A stretch of DNA of 64,000 bases from Phoronis australis (GCA_002633005.1 NMRA01000101.1:666115-730114), one strand, 5' to 3'; counted from the first letter of the stretch, positions 1-12,650 are shown. A program made the numbers and translations. Notes: a model not told the origin generated them from the letters alone.

Positions 1-2345
1 CTATTTTAACGTGTTCTCTGTTGCAATGCAGTTGCAGTGAAAACACTTCCCGGTGTTATCGTTACCTCCTGTTTTGTAGTCAAGAAATCCTGTTAATAAT
101 ATTGCTTTTAACTTTACAATGAAATGTCGCTAATTTTCCAGCACAAAAGACTTGTAATGTCACCACGTTGATTTTTCCTAGATTCTAATGGTTGACGCCG
201 GTAGCTGTATAATGTAGGTCATACGAAAGTTGCTTGATTAAGATTCTCCATTCTGCAGAAAGCCTGTATCAAGCGTGGGAGGTGGCATTCCATCCCTACA
301 GTGGTCAGTGGTGGGTAAACAGGTTAAGGCTGTACAGATGAGAATGTACGTGATCGTTGCAGCTTTCCAACGGTAACCACTGCTAGTTTCTGGAGTAGGG
401 CTGCACTAAACTTTGGAACCCATGTCTTCGACAGTTTCACACGATTTTCTCAGACACTGTTTGAGTTATTTATCGGTCACTTCTGCTTTAAAATGCCGAG
501 AAATAAAGTGTATAAGCTACGGCAACAAAGGCAAACAACGTTTGCATATTGTATTTAGCATATGTAATACGATTGTTTCAAAAATACCTCGACAATTTGT
601 ACTCACAAAAGTGGTAGGTTTAAGAGCATGTTTTCGAAAAACAAATACAAGATTATTTTTAGGTGTCTAAAGGTCGTTGAAATTACAATTATTAGTGCAG
701 ACTTACGTGAAATTTTCGCTGATGAAAGTAGAGGATGCAAGCGTATCCTTTGGTCTTGAGATGGAACGCAGATGGGTAGAGTAGACTGACTTACGGTACT
801 GCTCTTAATTAACCGACAAGGTTTGTCATCGAATTGTAGCGTTACGTTGAAAGGCCACTGTGTTCGCTGTGTAAGATTTCATTGTTCTCCTTAAAATGTC
901 GGGGGCGTTGTTTTATTTGTTTAGAGACAGATTAGCGCTTGGGAAACACAGAAAATATATTTCGTCGCTAAAAAAGTAAAACAACGCGCCCGATGCGCAC
1001 CCTCATGGATATCGTTCATTCCCAGTGCCTTGTGGATACGAAACTGTTCTTGTTGGGTACCGAGATTGAAAAATCATAAGCTGGTCAAGACACAAACTGC
1101 TCCAATTAGGGTGTAGATACATCGTAGAGCACGGTATTGTCGACCGGAGATGAAATTGGTGACCCTGACGAGGAGTGGGTGACAATGAACCGGTTGCAAC
1201 CCATATAGTTTCAAAGAAAATTGTTCCCAGTCAAGTGTCAGAACCCAAGAGATACTTGTAGATTAAATTTGAAATATCAGATGCAGGTAAACTATCGAGG
1301 ACGAGTCCCACCTAGAAAGTCATGCGATGCATTCGGTGTTTTTGCTCCTCAACCAGTTTGAGGAACAGACTCTAGCAGTTGAAAAAGAAACCGATGCGTT
1401 TTGCTGTACGTACGTGTATAGACTGGATATTGCCAAGTGTGAAGATGAACCCGTTAATTTTGTAAGTCTGTTAATTTCAAAGAGCAACAGGCTACAATGG
1501 CCACATGTGAAAGCCCCCGCTCTTTTTGTGAGATGAAGACAGAAATGAAAAGAAACGTTCCTAAAAATGACATCTCTGTTTAACGATGCACTCGTTGTGC
1601 TATCTAGTCACATTGCTTGGTAGATGAGTACTGGATGTTGTGCACTTTCGATTGATCGTTCTCTGCCCTGGGGAGTGTCAAATCTCAACTGTCACTTCAT
1701 TCGAAAAAGAGACATGAGAGACTTGTGTCTTTATTACTCTTCTGTGTTGAGAGGGAGACCGCTCCGTCTGTTGACATTGAACGAATAAGTGGGCAATCGC
1801 AGTATGAAATCTCAGATGCATTATTATTTTGATGTGGTATCGAAGAATTTATGGTAATTGTGAACTCTGATACAAGCGTGAGATCAAATCGAACTTTGTG
1901 TTCAGCTAGAACTTTCTTAATTCGAGCTTGCGTCAATTGTAAGCCTATATTGTGTCACTTTCCCTTGTTTTATTTGGAGTACAGGGCAACTAATTTAGAC
2001 TACAATGAAAAGGATCTTGGGATGATGAAAATCTCGAGTAAGAGTCTCAGTTTGCAGGAAAGCCCAACTCTTGGAGCATGTGAAAATTCCCTAAAGTTTT
2101 ACACATAGACATCTAATACCGAGTGGCGAGCGCCCGGTCTATGTGATGTCTTTGGTTTTACTATTCTCGTACGTGCTGTGTTCATTGACTTGGGCTGAAA
2201 TTCGGGATATCTCGTGTACCTTGCATCTGTCATTTTTCAAAAGCATTTTTGTCGACTGTTAAATGTCTACATTATCCACACTCCAAACTATCCAGGCAGC
2301 GTCACCAAGTCTAACTGAACATACCATAATCTGGCATTCAGTTGA
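1..2345. other. No recognisable gene
   Basis: Several short open frames of 60-85 codons occur on both strands, but none shows a domain I recognise, a splice-consistent partner or unusual composition. I see nothing I can name here. Confidence 0.5.
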
Positions 2346-2501
2346 CCAGCCTCCCGTTCAGTAACGCTAGGACCTCGCTAAAAAAACAAGACTTCACGAG
2401 AATGCGTGAAATATTGCCGTGCATTTTGAATGAGAACACGCGACTTTGACTACATTTTAGCTAGGTCCTTGACTAGGTCCTAGCGTTATTGAACGCACCT
2501 C
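2346..2501. mobile_element. Short palindromic MITE, copy 1
   Basis: The two ends are imperfect inverted repeats: the left end has GTTCAGTAACGCTAGGACCT and the reverse complement of the right end has GTTCAATAACGCTAGGACCT. A second copy lies in opposite orientation at 29950-30107, where the CAGCCTCCC flank is retained. The size (~156 bp), the inverted ends and the dispersal fit a non-autonomous DNA element. The superfamily is not evident because no clear target duplication could be assigned. Confidence 0.7.
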
Positions 2502-3030
2502 TTTCCATTGTAGGTGTGGTATAATGTCACAGAATTGGGAAACAGTCAACCAGGTGAAGTTCAATGCTCAGCCCAGTCTAGGAAACCTGCCGCCCAGTTT
2601 GTAAGGGCTACAGCAAAAGACATCGGTGAGTTGACATGTTCTAGCAATTGCTATCAGCCTATTGCCACACATCCTCGTTAGATAGTAGTCACGGCAGTGC
2701 ACATGCCGTAATGATGAAATGATGCTTCGCATAAAGTGACAGTACAACTTTGGGCGATGCTTTAAAGGCGAAGGCAACCTTTTTTCATGTCATTTTTAGC
2801 AAAAATAGGATTCGTTGATTATCCCAGACATATTTTTCACTTATTTACAGCTTTTCGTAATTTAATTAATTACTCGTCGTCTACTCCGAAAGTGACATTT
2901 TGAGAGGCAAGAATTTCGCGCCAATTTCTTTTCATACAGTCTGACTGTGAGAGCAGTCGAGTCAGTCATTGTTCTACCTCGGTGGTGATAAGTTCGGTCG
3001 TCGTTTGCTTTTGTTTACGAGTCAGTCAAC

Positions 3031-3153
3031 ATGCCACGCTGTTGCTGCCTACCGAGATGTACTCATTATCGTCTCACGTACAGAGGAAGAACTGTCCCAC
3101 TTGCCCGAGTGTACCGCGACACACTCCCAGTGGATGGTGACTTGAGCACCTAA
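3031..3153 (+). pseudogene. Truncated THAP-domain start in the left inverted repeat
   Basis: This 40-codon frame begins MPRCCCLPRCTHYRLT, matching the first 16 residues of the minus-strand THAP frame in the same element except at two positions. It contains the first C-x3-C pair of a THAP finger but then diverges and stops, with no second zinc-ligand pair. It is explained by its place in the inverted repeat and is unlikely to encode a functional finger. Confidence 0.6.
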
Positions 3154-3384
3154 ACTGCTTACAAAGTCCCGCCGTGCGACTCCCTCGTCACACACGTGGC
3201 ACCTTCTAACTAGCTCCAATACAAGTCCACAATAAACTTAGGCTCAGCGATCTGTTCATTGGATGTCGAACTATACTTTTCACTGGGTGTCAAACTGGGC
3301 CTGTATTCACTCCCACTACTCAGCATCGCTGCAGGGCTGCTTACAGGCTCTGGACTAGAGACAACAGCACACGGGGAATCACTG

Positions 3385-3807
3385 TTAGTTCCTGGAATTG
3401 CACGCTATGGGGTACGTTCGGAGGCATAGGTGACAGTAGATGAAGTGCCCCCAGTCACTGTATATAGTGGAAATAGCCCGCGAGGCTTCTCGCTTCAAAA
3501 ACGCACTTCTTGGGGGTGGCGACGGGGCACTGCCGGGAATCAGCAGCGACGGTATGGAACCCTTCTTCAGGCGTTGTTTCGCAGGCACCTTTATCAATTC
3601 AGCGTACATATCTCTGTCGCAGTCTGATGGCTGAAAATGCTTGCCACTGCTTTGTACGTTGCGTGAGCGGGTAGCGCTGCGTTCTTCACACGAACGAGCT
3701 AGCCAAGTACGGCGAAATGTGTCATCCTTTGGAATGCGATGCAAGGTAACCAAAGCGCGTGTGAGACGATAATGAGTACATCCTGGTACGCAGCAACAGC
3801 GTGGCAT
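3385..3807 (-). CDS. THAP-domain protein of the foldback element (partial or degenerate)
   Basis: The 140-codon frame opens with a THAP domain, a C2CH zinc-coordinating DNA-binding module found in P-element and Kolobok transposases and in host regulators. Visible parts are the N-terminal cysteine cluster (CCVPGC, residues 5-10), HRIPKDD (about 23-29) followed by a conserved Trp at about 35, and a late block GKHFQPSDC (about 55-63). An ending LKKGSIPSLL (about 80-89) resembles the usual L..G.VP.. close of the domain. The third zinc ligand, normally Cys in a CS.HF context, reads SSGKHF here, so the finger may be damaged. No catalytic transposase domain follows; the rest is low-complexity Pro/Ser and unrecognised sequence. 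The start lies inside the right inverted repeat. Confidence 0.68.
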   Translation of the reverse strand: MPRCCCVPGCTHYRLTRALVTLHRIPKDDTFRRTWLARSCEERSATRSRNVQSSGKHFQPSDCDRDMYAELIKVPAKQRLKKGSIPSLLIPGSAPSPPPRSAFLKREASRAISTIYSDWGHFIYCHLCLRTYPIACNSRN

Positions 3808-4071
3808 GTTGACCGACTCGTAAACAAAAGCAAACGACGACCTAACTTATCACATCCGAGGTAGAATAATGACTGACTTGACAGCTCTCACAGTCTGACT
3901 ATGAAAAGAAATTGGCGCGAAATTCTTGCCTCCCAAAACGTCACTTCCGGAGTAGAGGACGAGAAATTAATTAAATTACGAAAAGCTGTACATAAGTGAA
4001 AAATATGTCTGGGATAATCAACGTATCCTATTTTTGCTAAAAATGACATGAAAAAAAGGTTGCCTTCGCCT

Positions 4072-6607
4072 TTAAATCTTCTAAATGGATCCCCGAACTT
4101 GTATTTATATGAGATACTAAACGCTTTTAGTCAACGGATATAACTGCAACCAGATTTAAAATATCGACCTTGAACTTAGCAACCATCGATATCTTGAATA
4201 CAAATGCAATGTTTATTCGATTTCTGGGTAGTAGTGTTATTTGTTCGATTTATTTATACTCATGAAAAAAAGTTGCGAGTCAGTTTGAAAAGTTGTTGCA
4301 AACTTGGCTAAATCGGGAGGCCTTACTCACATTTTGGTTAATGATCCGACGGTTGCATGAGCGGCGCACCATAGGGGGCTGGGGGTCTAGAGCCCCCCAC
4401 ATTTTTCAGTGCTCCAGCGCCCATGGTCTATGAATGGTGCCCCACAGGCGGACTGGGAGCTATAGCCCCACTTTTTTCAGTGCTGCGCCGCCCAAGGGTT
4501 GTGGGAAAGACCCGATTTCGAACCACGGAATTCACTCAGGGGCATAGCATAGAGAGTGCGTTTTCTGCTTGAGTAATGCTTCCATCACCCAGTGGTTGGA
4601 CTGATCATGGAATTTGCCAAAGCCAGTTTTGAACTAAATCACTTTTTTTTTAATTACAACTACTCATTTTTTGAATTAGAGACTATAGGCACCTTATGCC
4701 CAGGTCATATAACAATCCTAATTCTATTGATTTCTGCTAGAAGCCGCCAGCATGCTGTTTTCAGGATGCAGGAGCATAATTATTTGATCCACCTTCATTG
4801 TGAAGTCGTATATCCTCATGCAATGCCATGTGGGATTTGCCCTCCACCATAATATTACAGACAAAAAGCCGCCAAGTTCACATGTTCTCGCACTTAGAGT
4901 CAAAAATATTTCGTCGCCTACAACCGGTACCACAGGCTACGAGTCAGACAACTTAAATCTGACCCCTCCACGTCTATTAAAGGAGGTGTTCTTGGCTTTA
5001 ACCCATGTTTGCCTTTATCTTTCAAGCCAAATTTACATACAGTCCCGCTGGCTCTATTGAAGTGTTTCCAAAATTTGTCTACAGCAGAGGACCAGCTGTT
5101 AAGGTAGGGTGCATGCCAGGGATTACAGCTAAACTGTTACTGCAACATTGACATCAAATTACGGCTCTAGTTTCCGTTAGTCATAGTAAAGTTACTCAGA
5201 ATTTATTTCTTCAGATTTTGCTATGTTTGTATTGATATACATGTCATATTCAACTTAGTTTTTCCAAGAATTTGCTAAAATCGGCGGTTGATGTTGCAGA
5301 TTTAAGGATAAATTGACTTTGCTTGTGTCGTGTAAACGCAGGTTATATTCGTGTTGATCCAAATTTGTGCTGATAGCAGTTTTTGACTTGCACTCCGAGT
5401 TTTGAATTTTGTGCCAAGCGTTAAAGAAGTTGAATGATGGCTAAAAACATGAAAGTTGAGCTATTCCTTTTACTCTCATAAAAGTGGATCTCATAATACT
5501 CGTTATGGTGATAAGGGTTATTTTTTCTTTATCGGCAAGTACATTAAACTATCAACGACTCGAGAAAGTGCTTCAGAGCTCATTTGGGCTGTCTAATCCT
5601 AATTTTGAGAATGCGAATATGGTATATGTAGTCACTGTCCAATTCGATATTCGTTTCTTAGCCATCTATCCAAAAGCATTCAGTTTTGTTTATGATACCA
5701 TTTTGCTGTTTAGATCAATATCAAAGAAACGTAAAGTTGCCTAATTTACGTTTTTCGTAATGGAGGTTTTAATGTAGTCCACGCTGCTCGTGCACGGACA
5801 AGCATGTATTTTTACCAGAACGAAAATCATCAATAGCAACAGCAATAAGAATAGTTATTGTAAGGCACGCGTCTGGTCACTTAAGAAACGGTTGAAGATC
5901 AAGTTATCTTTGCTTTTGGCATTCTGTGTGTTGAATTCTTCCATCCAATATTTTCTTTTGTTGCCTCGTTTAACACATCAGTCAGTGATGTTATTAATTA
6001 TGTGTCAGATTCATGTGTTACTGGATCGGCAGTTCGGCGACCACATGCCAGAAGTCACTGTCAGTTGTATTGTTCAAGTGGTGAAGAGCCCTGTGGAAGC
6101 CGTGCGACTGCGAGCGCAACCCAAGTGTCTCCTGCCTGTAGTTGTGGACTACGGTAATGATGCGCAGACATCAGCTGAATTGTACAGAATTTGTTTATTT
6201 ATTTCCCACTTACGGTTTGGTGTCATTTTTAAGCACCCGCAAAACATTTAAGGGTGGGAACAGTCGGTATCCTGTTCGTCCGTCGTTCGCTCACGGTTTG
6301 CTTCTGATAGTTTCCCGAAGATTATAGTTCAAACCTGATGACGGATCTCGATGAAATTTCATTGGCGGTTTTATGATAGAAAATAGTGGTTTAATGCTCA
6401 TCGGATTGCACCGTGTTAATATAATTGCTCAGAGCCCTAAATTTACCAGGTCACTGAGAGTGAATTACTTGTTGAACACCTTTCTTTCACGTCTTTCAAA
6501 GCAGCCTGATGGTGTACTAGGTGCTTGTTTTATCAAAGATTGTCAGTGCTGTCAACAGCACCCCGCCCTGTTGCAAGCTCTCATAGCTCTGTCTCGAGTA
6601 GCATTTT
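4072..6607. other. Intergenic sequence, no recognisable gene
   Basis: Open frames such as 5790-6251 have no domain I recognise. Apart from the small duplicated block at 4362-4500 listed separately, I see no structure here. Confidence 0.45.
4362..4500. repeat. Two diverged tandem copies of a ~70-bp GC-rich unit
   Basis: Two adjacent blocks share the order GGCGxx...GGG-CT...AGCCCC-CAC-TTTTTTCAGTGCT-CGCCCA. The second copy begins near 4437. The block is markedly more GC-rich than the flanks. It resembles a short dispersed repeat; its class is unknown. Confidence 0.5.
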
Positions 6608-6892
6608 CAGTGGCTGATCTAGGATACCATGAGGGGGGCGACATCCTCGGAAGTGCAGGGCAAAACGCGATTGTATGCACGCAAGGCTGGCGGCCCGGAA
6701 GTTGCGGGCGCCGAGGATGTATACGTTCTGCTCAGGAAATCTGTCGTTGGGCTAAAAAAAAAAACGGAACGTGTTTTCCCCCTGGTCCGCTACCGTGGTC
6801 CTAGCTCGAACTCGGTATTTCCTCCCGCTTCACGTTTTACTGGTTTATTTTGCTTGCGGCAGTCAAGGGGGGGGGGCGGNAATCCGCCTATG
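6608..6892 (+). mobile_element. CAGTGGCGGATCTAGGA-type MITE, copy A
   Basis: The left end reads CAGTGGCTGATCTAGGAT and the right end AATCCGCCTATG, the reverse complement of CATAGGCGGATT. A homologous copy in opposite orientation lies at 31873-32181. The flanks ATTTT and AGTTT are compatible with a decayed 5-bp target duplication. A single ambiguous base at 6880 sits after a long G run. No coding capacity for a transposase is visible. Confidence 0.7.
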
Positions 6893-7439
6893 AGTTTGTA
6901 CTTTTTCAAATCGCCACCACTGTGGTCAAAGGTGATTTGAACCGTTGGAGAGAAATTTTCAATCACTCAGGGAATTTTTAGGCCTCGTGGGGCCTGGAAT
7001 TGTGCGTGACTTTTCAATATTGTTGAGAGGGGAATAGGGCTGATATTTGGCCCCAAAATTGAGGGATTGAGGGCCCTGTCCTTTTTGTAAAGAAAAATGC
7101 ATCGCGCTTCAACCCATAGTCATGAAAACACAGCCTGGCTAGCCGAAGATTCGCCGGTCCTCGTTGCTATGGCGGCATCCGAGATGCGACAAATTATGAT
7201 TCGAAAACAGTTATAAATTTTACATATTTTCCTTCGTCGCGGCGTATAGCAAGGAGCCAGCGCTTCCGAATCCCAACGTCCTTAAGGATTGTAAAACAGA
7301 CACTTGAGTGTCCGTATTTTTTCTAGCTGTTCGAGCAACGCGGAGTTAAAACTACGCGGATAAGCCACCAGAGCTATCGTAGCGGCCCTCGTTTTGGAAC
7401 GCGCCTACTGTCTGCGTGAATAGGGTCTATACGCTTCGA
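6893..7439. other. No recognisable gene
   Basis: No domain, repeat or RNA gene could be recognised in this stretch. Confidence 0.4.
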
Positions 7440-8005
7440 ATTTTTCCGCAGATTTTTTAAATACTTCACTAAGACTGTTCACAACCTGTATGTGTGTACT
7501 TGCGCATTAGGCTGCAAGCATAGTAAAACAAACAGTTTTAAATGTGACGATTTATTACTTAAAAATAGATAACAAAGATGAAAACGATGACAATTTTTTA
7601 TTGAACCTGTAACATCTCCTGAAAATAGTTAAATAACACCAATATTTGATATTGTAGTTACCGAGGAATCGGCGCCTGAGTTGCAGACAATGAAATATTT
7701 AGCAAATGAAAACTGAGACAGAACTGTCACATAATTAGCAGTCCTGTTCCAGATGTTACGATTAAGACCTGATTGTTTGTTGAGCGTTATTTACAATGCT
7801 ATAATTGTATTACTTTAAACTATTTGCCGAAAGTTTGGTGATCGAACCGTCCAACGACGTCGAGTCGACATTGACCTACCTTTTGAACTTTCCATTTCAA
7901 AGGTCACTGTTGAAGTAGTGCAGGAGGTGAATACGGAAAATTTTATTACATGGTCGTATTTCCCTCTACGGATTCAACGCGTATGGGATGAAAAATAGTA
8001 AAATT
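7440..8005 (+). repeat. Dispersed repeat D, copy 1
   Basis: Roughly 500 bp is homologous in the same orientation to 23710-24212. Shared anchors include a GGCGCCTGA.TTGCAGAC block, CCAGATGTTACGATT, TTGAACTTTCCAT and TTCAACGCGTATGGGAT. The copies differ by many substitutions and small indels. No coding domain is visible in either, so this is an unclassified interspersed repeat. Confidence 0.7.
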
Positions 8006-8054
8006 AGTAAAAATAAAATGAGCGTCGTTTTATTCTTACTAATTTTACTATTTT
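7992..8054. repeat. Hairpin with 27-nt arms
   Basis: The arms 7992-8018 and 8028-8054 are inverted repeats with a single mismatch around a 9-nt loop. They sit at the right edge of repeat D copy 1 and are absent from the equivalent place in the other copy (near 24212), which suggests a separate AT-rich foldback insertion. Confidence 0.75.
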
Positions 8055-9106
8055 ATATTGTCTCTTGAGGTGGTCACACATCAGTTTATTGCTTTAGCCA
8101 GCCTCCCCTTTTGTAGTCTCGTTAATTCAGTTATCGCCAACTGTTACGTAGAGTTAAGAGTATGGCCTCTGAGCGTATTCATAGAGAAGGTAGACTTGGA
8201 TGATGTGCTCAGCCAATAATACCAACAGCCATTTTTCATGATAACTTCTGCTTTTATTACGTCTCAGTGGAGAGCTCGACAAACTTTAACAACTAGGTAC
8301 ATATACCGAGGATTTCCTAAAGAACGCTCACCAACATAAAGCTCCCACAGGGACTTGCTCGGAAACAAGCATCGAAAATGTTTCCATGGGCGCAGGACAA
8401 AAGTATCGAAAATGCGGCAGAATGTTGTTACTTTTTTCAATTGTTATCGTGAGAAGGACCACTAAAGTATAATTATCTAGTTTAGTTTGTCGGTGACTTG
8501 TCCAAAGAGCTTTGCCCTATTGCTGTTATAGTAGTCAAGTTGCCAATAAAGTGTAACCTGACGTTTCTTCGACTCGTCATAACAGCAATGGGAAAATTAG
8601 CCATTAAAGGTATCGTCGCATGGTAGAAGACCGATAAAGAAGATACCTGTCATGAGATTTTTTCCGACGACGAGCTGTTGTCCATGTCAAATTCCCTTTC
8701 ATTGGATTTTAACTATGCTATCAAACCTTCCCAAAGCTTTTAATATTTTGTTGTCTCTTATGTTTTCAAAGGGACTTCAGATTTAAGTTTGCTCCAGTTT
8801 TCTTGGAAGTGTCATTTTTTAGTTTAACAAACTCTTTCAGCAGTGTCGGACTTCAAAGGTCATCTGTTGAAAAGGTCTTCTTTTGTGTTTTTACTTACAA
8901 TAAGTACTGTGTCCGAAAAGATTTGGGCTTACTGATTTAATTAACGTTCAGACCCAATTTCTTCACGAATGATCCCAACCAAAGCAAATAAGTGATAACG
9001 ACACAAATGTCCACTGAAGAACCCAGGAATTGTTAATAACTAGTAGAAATTGACGAATTTACGAGACGCAAGTCATTTTACCGAAAGGCATTGCATTCTG
9101 CGGTCT
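8055..9106. other. No recognisable gene
   Basis: No coding or RNA feature could be recognised here. Confidence 0.4.
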
Positions 9107-9345
9107 CTATTTCAAAAAATAGCAAAAGCCAAGTATTATTTCAGATCCACAACAAAGGCTAAGCTCTGACGCTTTTCGGTGTGTCGCATTGGTACCAAAG
9201 TAGCCTCTATTTAAGAAGAAAATGACACTTAAACTCACCGGGTACTTCACTGTCGTCTGCCATTTTTGGTGTAAGGTCTTGTTCTCGATCTCCTTCCGGG
9301 CGTTCTCGATCGCGGGTTGGCCGGGGTGGGATCGTGGTCTACAAA
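9107..9345 (-). repeat. Inverted copy of the GCGATCGNGAACG element end
   Basis: Read on the minus strand this matches 56355-56580: a GGCCAAC flank, two GATCGAGAAC boxes separated by GCCCGGAAGG, then an ATG that opens MADDSEVP and a GTGAGT splice-donor-like sequence, followed by the same 3' stretch. Unlike the 56.4 kb copy it has both boxes. It looks like an isolated end of the repeated segment described at 56360-59410. Confidence 0.7.
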
Positions 9346-10108
9346 TTCCGCGCACAGTGATTTTTTCAGGACTGTTGGATCTTATTGATAAATTGAAGAC
9401 GTTAGTGTAGAATTTTAGAACTGTAGGTAAGGCATTTTTCACATGTACAGGGTGTTCATGGAGTGGGCGCTTATTTTAGCAAAGTCTGAAAACGCGTGGG
9501 GGGTGCTCACAGGGGTATGGGCGCTTATTAGGGCAAATACGCAGTACTATTTTGATTTTGAAGCGTTAATTAGTGATGTTGGTTGTGTTTTTTTTCCAAA
9601 TTTCTGAAGTATTTCATGATTTTTTTACATTCAGACTCGCCTGCTATAAACCCTTTGTTGAATAGTTGGTACATCACGCCTAGTTGTAAACTCACATTTA
9701 AGGTAAGCAACGGTTGTAAGTTTAGCCTTCTTCAGGTGCTAGCCAATTCAAAGCATTGATTCCTGAAATTATAGAGTAATGATTACGTGCAGCAGTTACC
9801 AATGACATTGTTCATGTAGTTGGGAATAGACCGTTGGATGCTGTGCCACATGGCATTGATGATATTTGATATAATTTCGAGGACTACCTCCAGTTGGTTA
9901 GGAGTTGTGTTTTATCAAAAATATAGACGGAGTCCTCGTACTATAACCTTTGGTGATTGTTTACATTATGACAACATGGCACATGATTTTGGTATCTTTT
10001 GATTGCTGCAATCGTTGTAATTCCAAAAATACACAATAATGTCTCTTACCCCGTTCTCTTCGTATATGATCATGAAATTTCTGCTCGCACTATTTCCCGG
10101 TCAGTGCT
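9346..10108. other. No recognisable gene
   Basis: Short frames only; nothing recognised. Confidence 0.4.
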
Positions 10109-12525
10109 AATGGGGCTATTCGGAAAATCTATAATAACTAGAGGGCGTGCGTGTACTAGTGGTGATAGATCAACAGCCTCGATTTCGCGAGCCCTTTAAA
10201 TACATGGTGAAATGGCTTGCAGCCGTGCCAACTGAATCTGAGATTGCGTAAAAAGGGTGCTTCTATGAGAGGAAGTAAGCACGACCTCATACAAAGGTAA
10301 GGTTTGTGATTATTTTAACGATTATTCCATGATTATTCTACCGATGCCTGTTAACTGAGGCACTCGCCGATGTCGACTTCGCGGCAGTCAGTCACCAGCC
10401 AGAGTCTGGTTAATCTTTGTATGTTGTGATATGTGATACGATACTTGACGTAGCAATCGGGATCTTTTCGTACATCAAAGCATTATTATTGTTTGGAATG
10501 ATTTCTAAAAGTTTATCAGTGACAGTTACATCAATCAATGCTGAATGTTTATGCTGTCAACTCGATACAGGTTAATGAGTTAAGATTACAATCCAATCCC
10601 AATGGCAAAGGGTACGTGAGTGATAAATATCCATTGCATTAGACTATTTGTTTACTCCCTATCATATGTCTTCTGGAAATCTATTACACGTTGAAATGGA
10701 AATCTATCACGTCAGTTTTCACGTAACCTTTGGTTTTTAGGTTTGAAGGCTTGTACCGTGCAGAGGAGATATGCATCGCTTCTGCACCGTCCCTGAATGG
10801 ACAAAAATTGGTTTTTAGCATTTGACTGCAGCTAACCAACAAGATCTTCCCATCCAGTGCAGATCTGTTGTCAAAGCCTACTTTCAATATTGGAGACAAC
10901 GAACAAAGCCTTTGAAAAGGAACAGCTATTTTTAAAGTCATTTTGTTAAATTACTTATTCAGGTCCCGAGGGGGGATTGGCATGGGGGGTTGTAATATTT
11001 GGTACAACTGAATGTGTGGAAATAACAGGTAATACATGTTTGGGGAAAAGAGCATGGTGAGGTAATTCTTAACCTTCACGAAGTCCCTTCAAGTTGATTT
11101 CATGAAACTGTTTTGCTACTTGTATCAATTGTAAAACCACGAAAATATATTACATTTTCCGAATTCACAGTGACTGAATAGTCTTAACTCATGCCTTGAA
11201 ATGTTGCAAGTCGTTATAAATTCAAATGACTGCCATTTTTGTGAAAATTGCATTTTTGATGGTGCCTTACGATTTGTAATTACTCTTAAACAACAGAAAG
11301 ATTATCCATCATTTTTAAATGACCCAAGTCTTCATATCTTCTATTAGAAGAAAAACGGTTCCCTCAACCTTAGGCTAGAAGTATGCTTGACAGACCCATG
11401 AACCTGTAATCTGAGTTTAAAATTGCTGAAAGTATCAAAATTAAAAAGGCTTGAAAATGGGTAACAAAGGTTTGAAGTTGTCTCAAAAAACTTGTATATT
11501 TTACAGACAAGTGATGCGTTTAAAGAATTGTTATGGCTAGGGATAAAAAATAAAGACACAGTTTTATGCAATACTCATTATATACACCCTTGGTTTCTGA
11601 AAATAGTAATTATTTACTTTTATGTGAAACTGTAGACCAATCACCATATATTTTTGAAAAACAGGGATAACATTTTTGATCCAATCTGGAGTACTTAATT
11701 ATTCATATTTCAATATTTGTTCCAGGTTCAGTGACATTTTAAGGCCACTTCAAGCTGTATCATAGACAAGCTTTGTTACTCCGTTCTCTTCCCACAGCAC
11801 TTCCACACACCAGCAGTGCTGCTTGGCACAATGTGCAAGTCAGTGGCCCTGGAGAAATGTGAATCGCAGTACTAAGTTACCATAAGACAATGTGCCAGTG
11901 GAGTGTCTGTGTATCCAGACGAACTATATCTGACTGCTACACAAATAAGCCTTGTTGGTGAGGATGCCCTTTCATAGGCAATGAGTCATGTGTGGACAAT
12001 AGCTTATTTCCTTTCCTGGAAGAAACATGAGGGACTGAAGCTAAAGAAGACCTAGTCACACTCTGGTCTAGTTCAGAGTCTGATTTTGGGCTCAAAACGA
12101 TTCAAGTGATATGCTGCTGTGTTTACCTTCAAGGGTCTAATTGTGGATGTTATTGAGGCTGAATGAGGTTACATGAAAGAAAGCCACGTGTTGAAACTGG
12201 ACCTTTTTTACAAGCGCTTCTATAGGCCATTGAAACTAGAACCCAGTGAAATGAAAGCCAAAAGCTGAGTGACATTAAATTTTCCTTTCAGAAGAAAGGC
12301 TTTATACTATTGGTAAAAACTTTTCAATTTGGTACAGATTATGGGGAAATGACATTCAGTGACTGCATCGATTGTCTTATTGTATGTTTTCAATTGTAGC
12401 TAGCTGCTATGCACAAGATTCGAGAATAAACAATTATCAGTGTATTTAAAAACAAATGGCAAACTGAAAAAGCACAGAAAGAAACATTGCGAGGGAGTCC
12501 ATAATCAGGCATATCAGGTGCTGAA

Positions 12526-12650
12526 TTACTGAATTACGTTCAATTCTCTCAGGTTATTGCTGAAGGATTGCTTTTCACTTTGTCCAACGGTGAAATAGAT
12601 GGTCAGGCGGTTGGTTTCAGTTGTTTTTTCTTGCCTGTAACAGAATAGAA
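12526..12650 (-). pseudogene. Conserved C-terminal exon-like block inside AATGGGG copy 1
   Basis: After a TTCTGTTACAG acceptor-like sequence, the minus strand reads TTETNRLT, then GQSEKQSFSNNLRELN, then a stop. Copy 2 (about 20515-20615) keeps the same frame with mostly conservative changes (TTETSRLT, GQSEKQSFSNNLRELN). Frame conservation between copies implies past coding use. The family is unknown to me. Confidence 0.45.

Larger units (their letters stand above)
2766..4071. mobile_element. TTAA-flanked foldback element with THAP-bearing inverted repeats
   Basis: A ~290-300 bp inverted repeat spans roughly 2761-3060 and 3780-4076 with few mismatches. Both outer ends read TTTAAAGGCGAAGGCAACC, so the element is flanked by TTAA. 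TTAA targets together with a THAP domain are known for Kolobok-type DNA transposons, which is the basis of the suggested assignment. Each inverted repeat contains a start codon followed by MPRCCC and the first ~16 residues of a THAP zinc finger, so two THAP starts point at each other across the element. Only the right-hand (minus) copy continues into a full THAP domain. No DDE catalytic domain is visible, so the element is probably non-autonomous. Confidence 0.72.

Noticed and set aside
1140-1200. DPDEEWVTMNRLQP-like peptide resembling a gypsy integrase tail
   Set aside because: Too short, frame-ambiguous and without any neighbouring retrotransposon sequence.
5790-6251. 153-codon plus-strand frame
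   Set aside because: No domain, codon bias or splice partner could be seen; likely chance in AT-rich sequence.
10684-10941. Minus-strand frames (also 19218-19502) that look conserved between AATGGGG copies
   Set aside because: The plus strand of the same stretch is equally conserved in other frames, so coding on the minus strand cannot be separated from general copy similarity.
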